Below are positions 7,143 through 15,454 of a stretch of DNA of 23,769 bases, piece after piece. The stretch covers positions 20,660-44,428 of the forward strand of contig DKQD01000154.1 of the NCBI GenBank assembly GCA_002474345.1. Direction: 5' to 3'. Below the pieces are notes generated by a model. The model worked only from the letters and a program-made list of their open reading frames with translations. It was not told where the DNA came from and did not search any database. A program made the translations under genes and the position numbers. How positions within the stretch are numbered: the stretch's first letter is position 1; each line of letters opens with the position of its first letter. This DNA is from Bacteriovoracaceae bacterium UBA7317. Its GTDB lineage: Bacteria; Bdellovibrionota; Bacteriovoracia; Bacteriovoracales; Bacteriovoracaceae.

Positions 7143-8174
7143 TTATTTTTTATGGAGGTCTCTCCAACTTTTACCTTTTCTAGCAGCTCTTCTTTTTTGA
7201 AAAGCTGTTACAGCTTTCAAGTGCTCTTTGTAGTTTTTTGAAAACTTATGGGTACCGTCATTTTTACTAACAAAGTAAAGATAATTGTGTTTTTTAGGAT
7301 TTATCGCTGCTTTTATTGACTCTAATCCAGGATTACTTATTGGGCCCAAAGGTAATCCAAAAACTTTATAGGTGTTGTAGGGAGTTTTCTGAAGAAGGTG
7401 CTTTTTTCTTAGATTACCTGTAAAAGATTCATAAATACCATAAATTGTGGTCGGGTCGGACTGAAGCCTCATTCTTTTTTTGAGTCTATTATGAAAAACA
7501 CCTGAAATGGTTGGTCTTTCAAAACTCGCTCCTGTCTCTTTCTCTATAATTGAAGCCAGAATAATTAGGTCGTGCCTTTTTTCTATTGAAACATTCAAAC
7601 CAAGCGACTTCCATCTTCTGAAAAACTGCTTTACCATTACCGAAATAACTTGTTTAGGAGGTGTTTGTTCGTTGAACCTATAAGTGTCAGGATAAAGGTA
7701 GCCTTCTAAAGTCTTTCCTGGAATACCAAAAGAAAAGACTAAGTCTTTATCTTTTGTTGCCCTGATAAATTCCTTATATGAACATATTTTTCTTTTTTCT
7801 AGCATCTTACCGATTTCATAAATATTTTTTCCTTCTGGAATTGTAAGCTTGGGAGCAATGTTCGCACCCTTTAAGAGGGTTTCTATTATATCTAAACTTG
7901 AGGACCCCTTTTTTATGAGGAAGTTTCCAGATTTAAATTTTGTTAGAAGTCCTTTAAATTGGCAGTAGCGGTAGAATATTTTCGGATTGCTAATTAAGCC
8001 CTTTTTCTTGAGTCGATAATTAATTTTCGAAAATGTCTCACCTGGCTTAACAACAAACTCCGTAGACGCTCCCTCATAGGACCAGACGCCTAGGTGGTAA
8101 TAAAATTTTGCTCCACTTAATACTATGGCAAGGAGAGGAGCTAGAAAAAGAAATATAAAAAGGTTTTTTTTCAT
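7143..8174 (-). CDS. mltG: Endolytic murein transglycosylase
   Basis: Cleaves nascent peptidoglycan strands inside the chain, setting glycan length (MltG/YceG family). At 343 residues it matches the usual size. An N-terminal membrane anchor (FIFLFLAPLLAIVLSG) is followed by a LysM-like region (FVVKPGETFSKINYRL) and the catalytic YceG domain. The key motif ILASIIEKETG places the catalytic Glu at 213 (E. coli E218). The C-terminal signature is LPLGPISNPGLESIKAAINP followed by NYLYFVSKNDGTHKFSKN. The ATG at 8174 has no good ribosome site and lies 20 bases after the ruvX stop, so translation may depend on coupling. ruvX-mltG adjacency is common in bacteria. Confidence 0.95.
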   Translation of the reverse strand: MKKNLFIFLFLAPLLAIVLSGAKFYYHLGVWSYEGASTEFVVKPGETFSKINYRLKKKGLISNPKIFYRYCQFKGLLTKFKSGNFLIKKGSSSLDIIETLLKGANIAPKLTIPEGKNIYEIGKMLEKRKICSYKEFIRATKDKDLVFSFGIPGKTLEGYLYPDTYRFNEQTPPKQVISVMVKQFFRRWKSLGLNVSIEKRHDLIILASIIEKETGASFERPTISGVFHNRLKKRMRLQSDPTTIYGIYESFTGNLRKKHLLQKTPYNTYKVFGLPLGPISNPGLESIKAAINPKKHNYLYFVSKNDGTHKFSKNYKEHLKAVTAFQKRRAARKGKSWRDLHKK

Positions 8175-8194
8175 TTTTAGTTGTGGAGTAAATG

Positions 8195-8701
8195 TTAATA
8201 GTGGTTTCTTATAGGATACTTCTCAGAAGTGGACTCAGCAAGATTATTTTTTTTGACAAAGTCTTCAAGTATTATTGAGGCGGCCAACTCATCTATTTTT
8301 TTTAAATTGATTTTAAAATTGTACTGAGGAAGATTTTTCATCCTCTCTTTTGCCTCAAAGCTGCTTAGGGTCTCGTCTTGTGTGTAATGGTTAAGCGACA
8401 CAAAAGTACTTTGGCACTTGAGCCAAAATTTCATTATCCGATCTGTCATTTTTGTTGGAGTCCCATCGGTTAAATAAGGAACCCCAACAACAAGGGTATC
8501 TATTCCTTCTTCCTCGATGATTTTTGACAATTCTTCGATGAGTAGGTCATCACTTTTATATATTATTCGACCAAAAGGAAGAGGGTAAGGGTCTCTTTTG
8601 GAGTTGTATGTGGCCAAACCCACAACTTTTGTTCCGTAGTCTAGGCAGAGTATTGATTTAAGGTCAAAAACTATGGGTTCCTTTTCAATAAGATGTGTCA
8701 T
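8195..8701 (-). CDS. ruvX: RuvX/YqgF family RNase H-fold nuclease (Holliday junction resolvase-like)
   Basis: This is a cytoplasmic RNase H-fold nuclease of the YqgF/RuvX family, linked to 16S rRNA 5' processing and proposed as a Holliday junction resolvase. The acidic catalytic residues are all present: Asp21 in CLDYGTKVVGLA, Asp109-Glu110 in QDETLSSFEAKERM, and Asp137 in KKIDELAASIILE. The motif VVGVPYLTDGTPTKMTDR is the family's substrate loop. At 168 residues it has about 14 extra N-terminal residues compared with typical members; the next possible starts lack support, so I kept the ATG at 8701. It heads a two-gene unit with mltG and is divergent from rho across 278 bases. Confidence 0.92.
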   Translation of the reverse strand: MTHLIEKEPIVFDLKSILCLDYGTKVVGLATYNSKRDPYPLPFGRIIYKSDDLLIEELSKIIEEEGIDTLVVGVPYLTDGTPTKMTDRIMKFWLKCQSTFVSLNHYTQDETLSSFEAKERMKNLPQYNFKINLKKIDELAASIILEDFVKKNNLAESTSEKYPIRNHY

Positions 8702-8783
8702 AATCTGTTCTTAAGTGATTGGAGCCTCTTTAGCAAGGGGCAGGGGCAATTTATGAAAAAAAAGAAAGAGTTTTATTTTGGTC

Positions 8784-8811
8784 TTGACAAGGCAGCGATA
8801 AGGATTATTAT
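8784..8811 (+). promoter_or_regulatory. Sigma-70-type promoter for rho
   Basis: A perfect -35 box TTGACA (8784-8789) is followed after 16 bases by TATTAT (8806-8811, five of six consensus positions). Transcription would begin near 8818, leaving an untranslated leader of about 160 bases before rho. A long leader fits the autoregulation of rho known in other bacteria, though I see no specific attenuator. The leader does contain a weak 7-bp AT stem (8844-8850 with 8858-8864). Confidence 0.65.
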
Positions 8812-8979
8812 GATCCTATAGTCTTAAAACTACCTAAAAAATTTAAAAGACATACAATCTTTTAGCCAACACTTTAAGGGGCTTTTTACCACGTAATAAT
8901 ACCACTATTTTATTTCAAACTATAAAATTTATTTATATCTAACTTAACACATTAAAATTTATCAGGGGAAGTTTCCAAA

Positions 8980-10227
8980 ATGCATCTCAGTGACTTAAGA
9001 GAAAAAGAAATTAAAGAACTTATTTCTATGGCGACGGAATTAAAAATTGAAAATCCAAGCTCGCTTAGAAGACACGAACTAATCTTCTCAATTCTTAAAA
9101 CCATGGCGAAGAATAATGAAGATATCTACGGCGGAGGAGTTCTTGAAATTCTGCCAGACGGCTTTGGTTTCTTAAGGTCTCCTGGGTATAACTACTTACC
9201 GGGTGCGGATGATATTTATGTAAGCCCTAGTCAAATTAGACGTTTTGGTCTTAGAAAGGGTGACACTACTGAAGGGCAAATTAGACCGCCTAAAGATGGG
9301 GAGAGGTATTTTGCTCTTTTAAAAGTTAATAAGATTAATTATCAAACGCCTGAAGTTCATAAAAAGACGGTTCTTTTTGAAAACTTAACTCCACTTTACC
9401 CTGAGAAGAAAATTAGTTTAGAGTTTGATAAGAAAAAACTATCAACGAGAATCATCGATCTTTTCGTGCCTCAAGGTTTTGGTCAGCGTTGTCTTATCGT
9501 TGCTCCACCTAAAGCAGGTAAAACAGAGCTTCTAAAAGAAATCGCTAACGCTATTACTAAGAATCATAATGACTCTAAGTTGATCGTGCTTCTTATTGAT
9601 GAGAGACCCGAAGAAGTTACGGATATGAAAAGAAGTGTTGATGCGGAAGTTGTATCAAGTACTTTTGATGAGCCTGCAAATAGACACGTTCAGGTTGCTG
9701 AGATGGTTATGGAAAAAGCCAAGAGGCTTACAGAAGCAGGGGAGGATGTTGTTATTCTTCTTGACTCTATCACAAGGTTGGCGAGAGCTTATAACACTGT
9801 TGTTCCTCCGTCTGGAAAAATCCTTTCTGGTGGTGTTGATTCAAATGCTTTACACAGACCAAAAAGATTCTTTGGTGCCGCTAGAAATATTGAAAATGGT
9901 GGGTCTCTTACTATTATTGCCACGTCACTCATTGATACCGGTTCTAGAATGGATGAAGTTATTTTCGAAGAATTTAAAGGAACAGGGAACTCTGAGATTC
10001 AACTTGATAGAAAGCTTCTTGAAAAGAGAATTTTCCCATGCTTGGATATCAATAAGTCCTCAACAAGGAAGGAAGACCTGCTTGTTGAAGATGGCGATCT
10101 TCAGAGAATGTATGTTCTTAGAAAGGTTCTCCACCCCATGAATACTGTTGACTCCATGGAGTTTATGTTGAGTCGGATCACAAAGACGGCTTCTAACTCA
10201 GACTTTATGGAATCCATGAATGGCTAA
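8980..10227 (+). CDS. rho: Transcription termination factor Rho
   Basis: Hexameric ATP-dependent RNA helicase that terminates transcription. At 415 residues it is close to E. coli Rho (419). Domains in order: N-terminal helical domain ([16 protein letters not shown]), RNA-binding cold-shock-like domain with DGFGFLR, Walker A APPKAGKT with Lys181 (the same number as in E. coli), [13 protein letters not shown], Walker [17 protein letters not shown], the Q-loop [20 protein letters not shown] and the R-loop region [15 protein letters not shown]. The ATG at 8980 follows AGGGGAA with good spacing. It has its own promoter and an intrinsic terminator, so it is likely monocistronic. No insertion domain is present. 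Confidence 0.98.
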   Translation: MHLSDLREKEIKELISMATELKIENPSSLRRHELIFSILKTMAKNNEDIYGGGVLEILPDGFGFLRSPGYNYLPGADDIYVSPSQIRRFGLRKGDTTEGQIRPPKDGERYFALLKVNKINYQTPEVHKKTVLFENLTPLYPEKKISLEFDKKKLSTRIIDLFVPQGFGQRCLIVAPPKAGKTELLKEIANAITKNHNDSKLIVLLIDERPEEVTDMKRSVDAEVVSSTFDEPANRHVQVAEMVMEKAKRLTEAGEDVVILLDSITRLARAYNTVVPPSGKILSGGVDSNALHRPKRFFGAARNIENGGSLTIIATSLIDTGSRMDEVIFEEFKGTGNSEIQLDRKLLEKRIFPCLDINKSSTRKEDLLVEDGDLQRMYVLRKVLHPMNTVDSMEFMLSRITKTASNSDFMESMNG

Positions 10228-10232
10228 TAAAT

Positions 10233-10263
10233 AAAAAAAGGAGTCCCTGACTCCTTTTTTTTT
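10233..10263 (+). terminator. Intrinsic terminator after rho
   Basis: GGAGTC (10240-10245) pairs with GACTCC (10249-10254) around a three-base CCT loop. Flanking A and T runs extend the stem to about 13 bp, and a run of nine T follows. It sits six bases after the rho stop codon. On the opposite strand the A/T flanks would allow it to work in both directions. Confidence 0.9.
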
Positions 10264-10299
10264 CCCGCCCAAGAACTTTTTCTTGATGATAAAACTCCA

Positions 10300-10328
10300 A
10301 TGACAGGTTTTGCGGTTGAAAATATTAA
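10300..10328 (+). promoter_or_regulatory. Possible promoter for prfA-prmC-murA
   Basis: ATGACA (10300-10305, five of six -35 positions) and TATTAA (10323-10328, four of six -10 positions) are separated by 17 bases. The pair lies in the 97-base gap between the rho terminator and prfA, where a promoter is expected because the terminator should isolate prfA from rho. The match is moderate. Confidence 0.45.
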
Positions 10329-10360
10329 AATAGGCTTGAAATAGAAAAAAGGTCACCTCT

Positions 10361-11428
10361 ATGTTTGATAAATTAGAAGGCGTTGTTAGGCGCTATGAAG
10401 AGTTAACAGAAAAATTGGCGGACCCGACACTATATGATCGTCAGGCTGAATTCAAAAAAGTTTCCAGCGAAAGGGCCAATTTGGAGGAAATTGTTAAGTG
10501 TTTCAATGAATACAAGAGGGTGCGTGATGAAATACAGGACGCTAAAGATATTTTAAAAAATGAGAAAGATGAAGACCTCAGAGAAATGGCTAAGGAAGAG
10601 CTTTCTGATTTAGAAAAGAAGCTCCCAACTCTAAAAGAAGAGTTAAGCCTTCTTCTTTTACCAAAAGATCCCCTTGATGATAAAAATGTGATGGTTGAGA
10701 TCAGAGCAGGCGCCGGGGGCGATGAAGCTTCCATTTTTGTTGCTGACGTTTTTAGGATGTATCAAAATTATTTAAGAGACCTTGGTTTTAAAAATGAAGT
10801 TATTTCTCTGAGTGAAGGTGATGAGGGGATCAAGGAAGTCATTTTTAGTGTTAAAGGTGAAAAAGTCTACTCTAAGCTGAAGTATGAATCTGGTGTCCAC
10901 CGTGTTCAAAGGGTCCCTAAAACTGAATCCCAAGGAAGAGTTCACACTTCAACTATAACGGTTGCTATCATGCCAGAGGTTGATGACGTAGAGTTTGAAC
11001 TTGATATGACTGAAGTTAGGATTGAGGTTTTTAGGGCTAGTGGAGCTGGTGGTCAGCACGTTAATACAACTGATTCTGCAGTAAGGGTAACCCATATCCC
11101 AACAAATATGGTTGTTGCAAACCAAGACCAAAAATCTCAGCTTAAAAATAAGGAAAAGGCCTTAAGGATTCTAAGAAATAGAATTTACGATAAAATGGTT
11201 TCAGAGCAGCAAAAAGAAGAAGCTGCTGAAAGAAAAGCCCTTATTGGCCGAGGTGACAGGTCGGAGAGGATTAGAACTTATAACTTTCCTCAGGGTCGTT
11301 TGAGTGATCATAGAATTGGCCTCACTTTATATTCTTTAGATAAAATTATTGAAGGGGATTTATCTCCAGTTACAGACGCTCTAATTGCTCATAATAGGGC
11401 TGAGCTTCTTAAAGGGCAGGAAGATTAA
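10361..11428 (+). CDS. prfA: Peptide chain release factor 1
   Basis: Releases finished peptides at UAA and UAG codons on the ribosome. At 355 residues it is close to E. coli RF1 (360). The universal GGQ motif is at 230-232 within GAGGQHVNTTDSAVRV, and the codon-recognition P-x-T motif appears as PKT in VQRVPKTESQGRVHTS, which marks RF1 rather than RF2. GAGGDEASIFVADVFRMY is the other conserved block. The ATG at 10361 has AAAGG about 9 bases upstream. Three bases after its stop comes prmC, whose product methylates the GGQ Gln, so the pair makes one functional unit. Confidence 0.97.
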   Translation: MFDKLEGVVRRYEELTEKLADPTLYDRQAEFKKVSSERANLEEIVKCFNEYKRVRDEIQDAKDILKNEKDEDLREMAKEELSDLEKKLPTLKEELSLLLLPKDPLDDKNVMVEIRAGAGGDEASIFVADVFRMYQNYLRDLGFKNEVISLSEGDEGIKEVIFSVKGEKVYSKLKYESGVHRVQRVPKTESQGRVHTSTITVAIMPEVDDVEFELDMTEVRIEVFRASGAGGQHVNTTDSAVRVTHIPTNMVVANQDQKSQLKNKEKALRILRNRIYDKMVSEQQKEEAAERKALIGRGDRSERIRTYNFPQGRLSDHRIGLTLYSLDKIIEGDLSPVTDALIAHNRAELLKGQED

Positions 11429-11431
11429 TTT

Positions 11432-12343
11432 GTGAAAAGTCTTGACCAATATGCTAGCGATTATTTCAAAACAAATTTAGGAGTTCTCCATTCCTTTTAC
11501 CCCGGTTTAAGGGTTGAGGTTTTGAAAAGAGAGCTAGAGGTTTATCTTTTTGGTGTAGAATCCCACAATGGGAAACGTTTAAAAGAATTTCCTTTCTTAC
11601 AAGGTCATCATCAGAAAGCAATGTATTTTTTTAACTCTATGGATAAGGGAATGCCTCTTCCCTATATTACAGGAAAGGCTTTCTTTTATAAAAATGACTT
11701 TTTTGTCAATCCAAATGTTCTTATTCCGAGGTCTGAGACGGAGATTCTTGTTGAGGATGCTGTTGGCTTCCTAAAAAAAATGAGAAATGAGAAAGAGAGC
11801 TTAGATAAGGACCTCAAAATATTAGAGGTTGGGACTGGTTCGGGTGCTTTGATTCTTTCACTTCTCAGTGATTTGGATTTTTCTGTAGATGCCCTGGCAA
11901 CAGATATTTCGGATAAAGCTTTAGAGATAGCCAAGAAAAACTATTTCCATTGCCAATATGGAATACACGCTCGAACTAAATTAAGTTTTTTAGAAGCAGA
12001 TAGACTCTTTTTCAATGAAAAAGAGCACCTAACTTTTGATCTTATTGTTTCAAATCCGCCTTATATAAAGAGAGAGGAAGACTTCGGTCTTGTTCACAAA
12101 AAAGTTCACGAGTATGAACCTCACGAAGCACTTTACTTAAAAGATGAAGAATATTTAGCTTGGTTTGATGTTTTTTTTGATCAAGTTAAAAAAGCTTTGA
12201 ACCCGGGTGGTGTTTTTATAATGGAAGGTCATGAAAATCATTTAGGAAGCCTCCAAACTCTTTTTTTGACAAAGAATGTTCAAAAGGTTGACCTTAAAAA
12301 AGATTATTGTGATAGAATTCGTTTTTTGATTGTAAAAGTTTAA
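11432..12343 (+). CDS. prmC: Release factor N5-glutamine methyltransferase
   Basis: Transfers a methyl group from S-adenosylmethionine to the Gln of the GGQ motif in release factors. At 303 residues it is somewhat longer than E. coli PrmC (277). An N-terminal helical region ends in MPLPYITGKAFFYKNDFFV and PRSETEILV, typical for the family. A Rossmann methyltransferase domain follows, with LEVGTGSGALILSL for cofactor binding and the substrate motif NPPY at 208-211. The start is GTG at 11432, three bases after the prfA stop, with AGGAAG 8 bases upstream inside the end of prfA. It is almost certainly cotranscribed with prfA and murA. Confidence 0.95.
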   Translation: MKSLDQYASDYFKTNLGVLHSFYPGLRVEVLKRELEVYLFGVESHNGKRLKEFPFLQGHHQKAMYFFNSMDKGMPLPYITGKAFFYKNDFFVNPNVLIPRSETEILVEDAVGFLKKMRNEKESLDKDLKILEVGTGSGALILSLLSDLDFSVDALATDISDKALEIAKKNYFHCQYGIHARTKLSFLEADRLFFNEKEHLTFDLIVSNPPYIKREEDFGLVHKKVHEYEPHEALYLKDEEYLAWFDVFFDQVKKALNPGGVFIMEGHENHLGSLQTLFLTKNVQKVDLKKDYCDRIRFLIVKV

Positions 12344-12373
12344 TTGTGACCAATCTTGGGGTTGGAGGTTTAT

Positions 12374-13642
12374 ATGGATCAGCTTATTATTGAAGGACCA
12401 ACTAAGTTAGAAGGAACAGTAAAAGTTTCTGCTGCTAAGAACGCCTATTTGCCTATTTTGGCTTGTGTTCTTCTGAGTCCTAAGCCAGTCCATCTTAAAA
12501 ATCTTCCTAAGCTTAGAGATATTAAGACAATGATGGTCCTCTTAAAGAACTTAGGAGTTCAAATTTCTGAGAAAGGGGAATGGACAACTTTTGATGCTTC
12601 TAAAGTTATTTCCCAAGAGGCGACTTACGACCTCGTAAAAACAATGAGGGCTTCGATCTTAGTTCTAGGGCCACTTCTTACAAGGTTTAAGTATGCAAAA
12701 GTCTCTTTACCCGGTGGTTGTGCAATAGGGGCCAGGCCTATTGATATCCACTTAAATAATTTTGCCAAATTGGGTGCTCAAATAAATCTTGAAGGTGGTT
12801 ACGTTTCTGCCGAAACTGATCAGTTAAATGGTTGCTCTCTTGTTTTAAGCTTTCCATCAGTAGGAGCAACAGAAAATATTTTAATGGGTGCTATTCTTGC
12901 TAAAGGAAGAACCATTATTGAAAATGCTGCCTTAGAACCTGAGATAGAGGACTTAGGGAACTTTCTTATAAAAATGGGTGCCAAGATTGAGGGTTTAGGA
13001 ACATCTCGTATTGTTGTTGATGGGGTACCTTTTGATGAACTCAAAGAGGTAGAATATGAGGCCATTGGTGATAGAATTGAGGCCGCTACTTATATTATGG
13101 CTGGTCTTGCTACGAAGTCGACTCTTACCGTTAAAGGCTTTCACACGAATCATTTGGAAGCAGTTTTAACAGCTCTTAGTGAAATGGGGGCAAAAATTGA
13201 TAGGGATGAATACGAGGTAACAGTTTACCCAAGTGACTTAAAAGGTATCAATATTGAAACGTCTCCCTATCCTGGCTTTCCAACTGACGCACAGGCTCAA
13301 CTAATGGCCCTAACTTCTCAAGTTGAAGGTGTCTCAATTATAACAGAAAATATTTTTGAAAATCGCTTTATGCACGTTCCAGAGCTAAGAAGGCTTGGAG
13401 CCTCCATTGAGCTAAAGCAGAAAACAGCAGTCATTAAGGGTGAAAGTCACCTCAAAGGCGCACCTATTATGTGTACTGATTTAAGAGCAAGTGCAGCACT
13501 TGTGTTGGCTGCCTTAGCAAGCAGCGGAAAAACTAAAATTCAAAGAATCTATCATCTTGATAGGGGTTATGAGTGCCTAGCTGAAAAGCTAAGCCAGCTC
13601 GGGGCTTCAATTGATAGAGAAAAAAATGTACCAATGTCCTAA
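12374..13642 (+). CDS. murA: UDP-N-acetylglucosamine 1-carboxyvinyltransferase
   Basis: First committed enzyme of peptidoglycan synthesis: it adds enolpyruvate from phosphoenolpyruvate to UDP-GlcNAc in the cytoplasm. I chose the ATG at 12374, which has TTGGAGG 5 bases upstream; it gives 422 residues and puts the active-site Lys-Asn at 22-23 exactly as in E. coli (SAAKNAYLPIL). The frame is open from a TTG at 12356 without support. The catalytic Cys is at 116 in PGGCAIGARPIDIHL; this is the residue fosfomycin alkylates, so the enzyme is of the sensitive type by sequence. FPTDAQAQLMAL and DLRASAALVLAAL are further MurA signatures. It is the third gene of the prfA-prmC-murA unit. Confidence 0.97.
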   Translation: MDQLIIEGPTKLEGTVKVSAAKNAYLPILACVLLSPKPVHLKNLPKLRDIKTMMVLLKNLGVQISEKGEWTTFDASKVISQEATYDLVKTMRASILVLGPLLTRFKYAKVSLPGGCAIGARPIDIHLNNFAKLGAQINLEGGYVSAETDQLNGCSLVLSFPSVGATENILMGAILAKGRTIIENAALEPEIEDLGNFLIKMGAKIEGLGTSRIVVDGVPFDELKEVEYEAIGDRIEAATYIMAGLATKSTLTVKGFHTNHLEAVLTALSEMGAKIDRDEYEVTVYPSDLKGINIETSPYPGFPTDAQAQLMALTSQVEGVSIITENIFENRFMHVPELRRLGASIELKQKTAVIKGESHLKGAPIMCTDLRASAALVLAALASSGKTKIQRIYHLDRGYECLAEKLSQLGASIDREKNVPMS

Positions 13643-13735
13643 TCACTCTTAATAAGACATATTGAAAAACCTTACCTCTAAACGATCTTTATTCAAAAAT
13701 GAGCTCATTGAAAGCCAACTATTTGGTGAAGCTCT

Positions 13736-14146
13736 TCATATCAAGTCTCTCTCATTATGAAATATATCAATTCTATAACCTTTTTTACCGTTTCTTATTT
13801 CTTGAACAATCTGGAGATTCACATTCCTGGGGATGTTAAGCTTCTCTTTTAACTTTTCTTTTACTTCATTCAAAGAGTTATTATTAGACGGTTTGTGATT
13901 AATTTGCTTTGAACTATCATTATATTTTTGATTAAGGTAACTGCGTTTCTTATGATTTTCTTTTTTGCTAAAAATGGGGTTTCTAGATAAGTCTCTTTTG
14001 AAAGTAGAGTTTGCAGTCATTTGATGAGAAAACCTTTTTTCGAAAATATCTTTAGATTGTGAACTTTTAAAATTTTGTTTACCCATGATAAAAAATGAAA
14101 TTAAAACTAAAAGAGAAAAAATTATAAAGACTTTTGATGTTCGCAT
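13736..14146 (-). CDS. Small exported or membrane-anchored protein of unknown function
   Basis: This is a 136-residue protein starting at an ATG (14146) with AGGA 8 bases upstream. Residues 6-21 are hydrophobic (VFIIFSLLVLISFFIM) and serve as signal or anchor. A linker of about 70 residues follows, rich in Lys, Asn, Ser and Gln and probably disordered. The last 45 residues could form a small domain (EVKEKLKEKLNIPRNVNLQI then GKKGYRIDIFHNE). There are no cysteines. It lies 54 bases downstream of another exported unknown on the same strand, with a strong hairpin between them. I do not recognise it. Confidence 0.65.
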   Translation of the reverse strand: MRTSKVFIIFSLLVLISFFIMGKQNFKSSQSKDIFEKRFSHQMTANSTFKRDLSRNPIFSKKENHKKRSYLNQKYNDSSKQINHKPSNNNSLNEVKEKLKEKLNIPRNVNLQIVQEIRNGKKGYRIDIFHNERDLI

Positions 14147-14163
14147 ATGTTGATTCCTATTTT

Positions 14164-14196
14164 AAAAGGGTGAAGTCATTAGAACTTCACCCTTTT
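14164..14196 (-). terminator. Strong hairpin between two exported-protein genes
   Basis: AAAAGGGTGAAGT (14164-14176) pairs perfectly over 13 bp with ACTTCACCCTTTT (14184-14196) around a seven-base loop. It starts a few bases after the stop of the 417-residue gene, so it probably terminates that transcript or stabilises its 3' end. T runs follow on both strands, though the minus-strand run is short (TTTT then AAAA), so read-through into the small downstream gene is plausible. Confidence 0.7.
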
Positions 14197-14200
14197 TGAA

Positions 14201-15454
14201 TTAATTATCCCAATCTCTTTCTTGGTTTAATGTAATTTTAGGAGGATTTTCCTCAGTGTTAAAATTGTAATACTTCGATCCAGTAGCATTTTTTATTGAA
14301 AAGTTTATATGAAGCCTATTCTTATCTCCAATAACGTCCTTGCTGGCCCTGATGTAATTGCCTTGCTTGCAAGAATTACTTACAAAATCAGGAAATTCAT
14401 TTTCCATTTTTTCACAATATGTTTCGCCAACAATTTTTTTGAAACCATCGTTTATGAGTTTCTGGTAGTTCAATGCCTCCAATGATGAATTAAACTTTTC
14501 AGTTATAATATCCTTAGCAATACCCTCTTCAATCCAAAAATGTTCTGATATCGTTCTAAAATGTAATGAATTAGATTTTAGAATAGGTTCAAGGTAAGAA
14601 CTAAATGAATAGTCGTACCTGCCCGTAAAAATATTTTTTGGATTGATCATTCCAGTGGTTTTAGATTCTAAAAAATCACGGTAGTGGTCCAGATCAAAAA
14701 TTGTGCCTGCTCTTGATCGAAATCTTTTTTTCCAAAAATAAGCCGTCCTCCATTTTGTTTTGACGTCTTTTAATGAATGATCTTTTATCTCGTCTTTATT
14801 TTTTATTTGTTCTCCAACTTTTTTGGAAATAGCATCACCTAGCTTATACGTATGAAAAGTTACGTTATTCAAGGATGAAAAAATATCATGTGATGCATTT
14901 AGTTGTTCCTTTCGATGAAATTCTGACTGGCAGATTAGGGAACGCTTAAGACCCTTTAGCATGTTTTCCACGTTATGAATTTTACAGTGCCTTCCTTTGG
15001 AGCAAAGAAAGACGGTGACCTTACCAGAGTAATTTGCCGTACTAAAAAGGTACAAATAGACATCACTTTTTTTAGCTTTTATACTTACACTTTTAATGTC
15101 AAAAAACTTATTTGGACCGAAAGGAATTGAAGGTCCATCTTTTTGCATGTGATCTTTATGTGATGGATATGTTGTAGACCGCCTTATACTAGAATTTTTC
15201 CAAGAATCATTATTTTCAAAGTCATCATAGTTTTTAGGAATATAATACTTTTTTGATTTTCCAACATTTTGAACTTTGGAATGTAACTCACAAAAATCTT
15301 GATTACTCCTATCAACCCTTCTATGCAGCTCAGGTCTTAATGGTTCAATATTTAGTCTTGGTGGCATTCTTCGGGGATGATCTTGAGCTTCTAATAAACT
15401 TGAGATAGTTAATAATCCGATTGTTAAAAATTTAATATATAAAAACAATTTCAT
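14201..15454 (-). CDS. Secreted protein of unknown function
   Basis: This 417-residue protein has a clear signal peptide (MKLFLYIKFLTIGLLTISS, likely cut after LLEA). The start is very well supported: AAGGAGG lies 5 bases upstream of the ATG at 15454, the strongest ribosome site in the window, which suggests high expression. The mature part begins with an Arg/Pro-rich segment (HPRRMPPRLNIEPLRPELHR). I count six cysteines in it (in DFCEL, FLCSKGRHCKI, LICQS, TYCEK, NSCKQ), an even number that would allow three disulfides in the periplasm or outside. The rest mixes basic and aromatic residues without a motif I recognise. No catalytic signature is visible. The gene has a possible extended -10 promoter upstream and is followed by a strong hairpin. 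Confidence 0.75.
   Translation of the reverse strand: MKLFLYIKFLTIGLLTISSLLEAQDHPRRMPPRLNIEPLRPELHRRVDRSNQDFCELHSKVQNVGKSKKYYIPKNYDDFENNDSWKNSSIRRSTTYPSHKDHMQKDGPSIPFGPNKFFDIKSVSIKAKKSDVYLYLFSTANYSGKVTVFLCSKGRHCKIHNVENMLKGLKRSLICQSEFHRKEQLNASHDIFSSLNNVTFHTYKLGDAISKKVGEQIKNKDEIKDHSLKDVKTKWRTAYFWKKRFRSRAGTIFDLDHYRDFLESKTTGMINPKNIFTGRYDYSFSSYLEPILKSNSLHFRTISEHFWIEEGIAKDIITEKFNSSLEALNYQKLINDGFKKIVGETYCEKMENEFPDFVSNSCKQGNYIRASKDVIGDKNRLHINFSIKNATGSKYYNFNTEENPPKITLNQERDWDN

Noticed and set aside
9635..10141. 168-codon frame inside rho
   Set aside because: It is an out-of-frame shadow of rho with no recognisable features.
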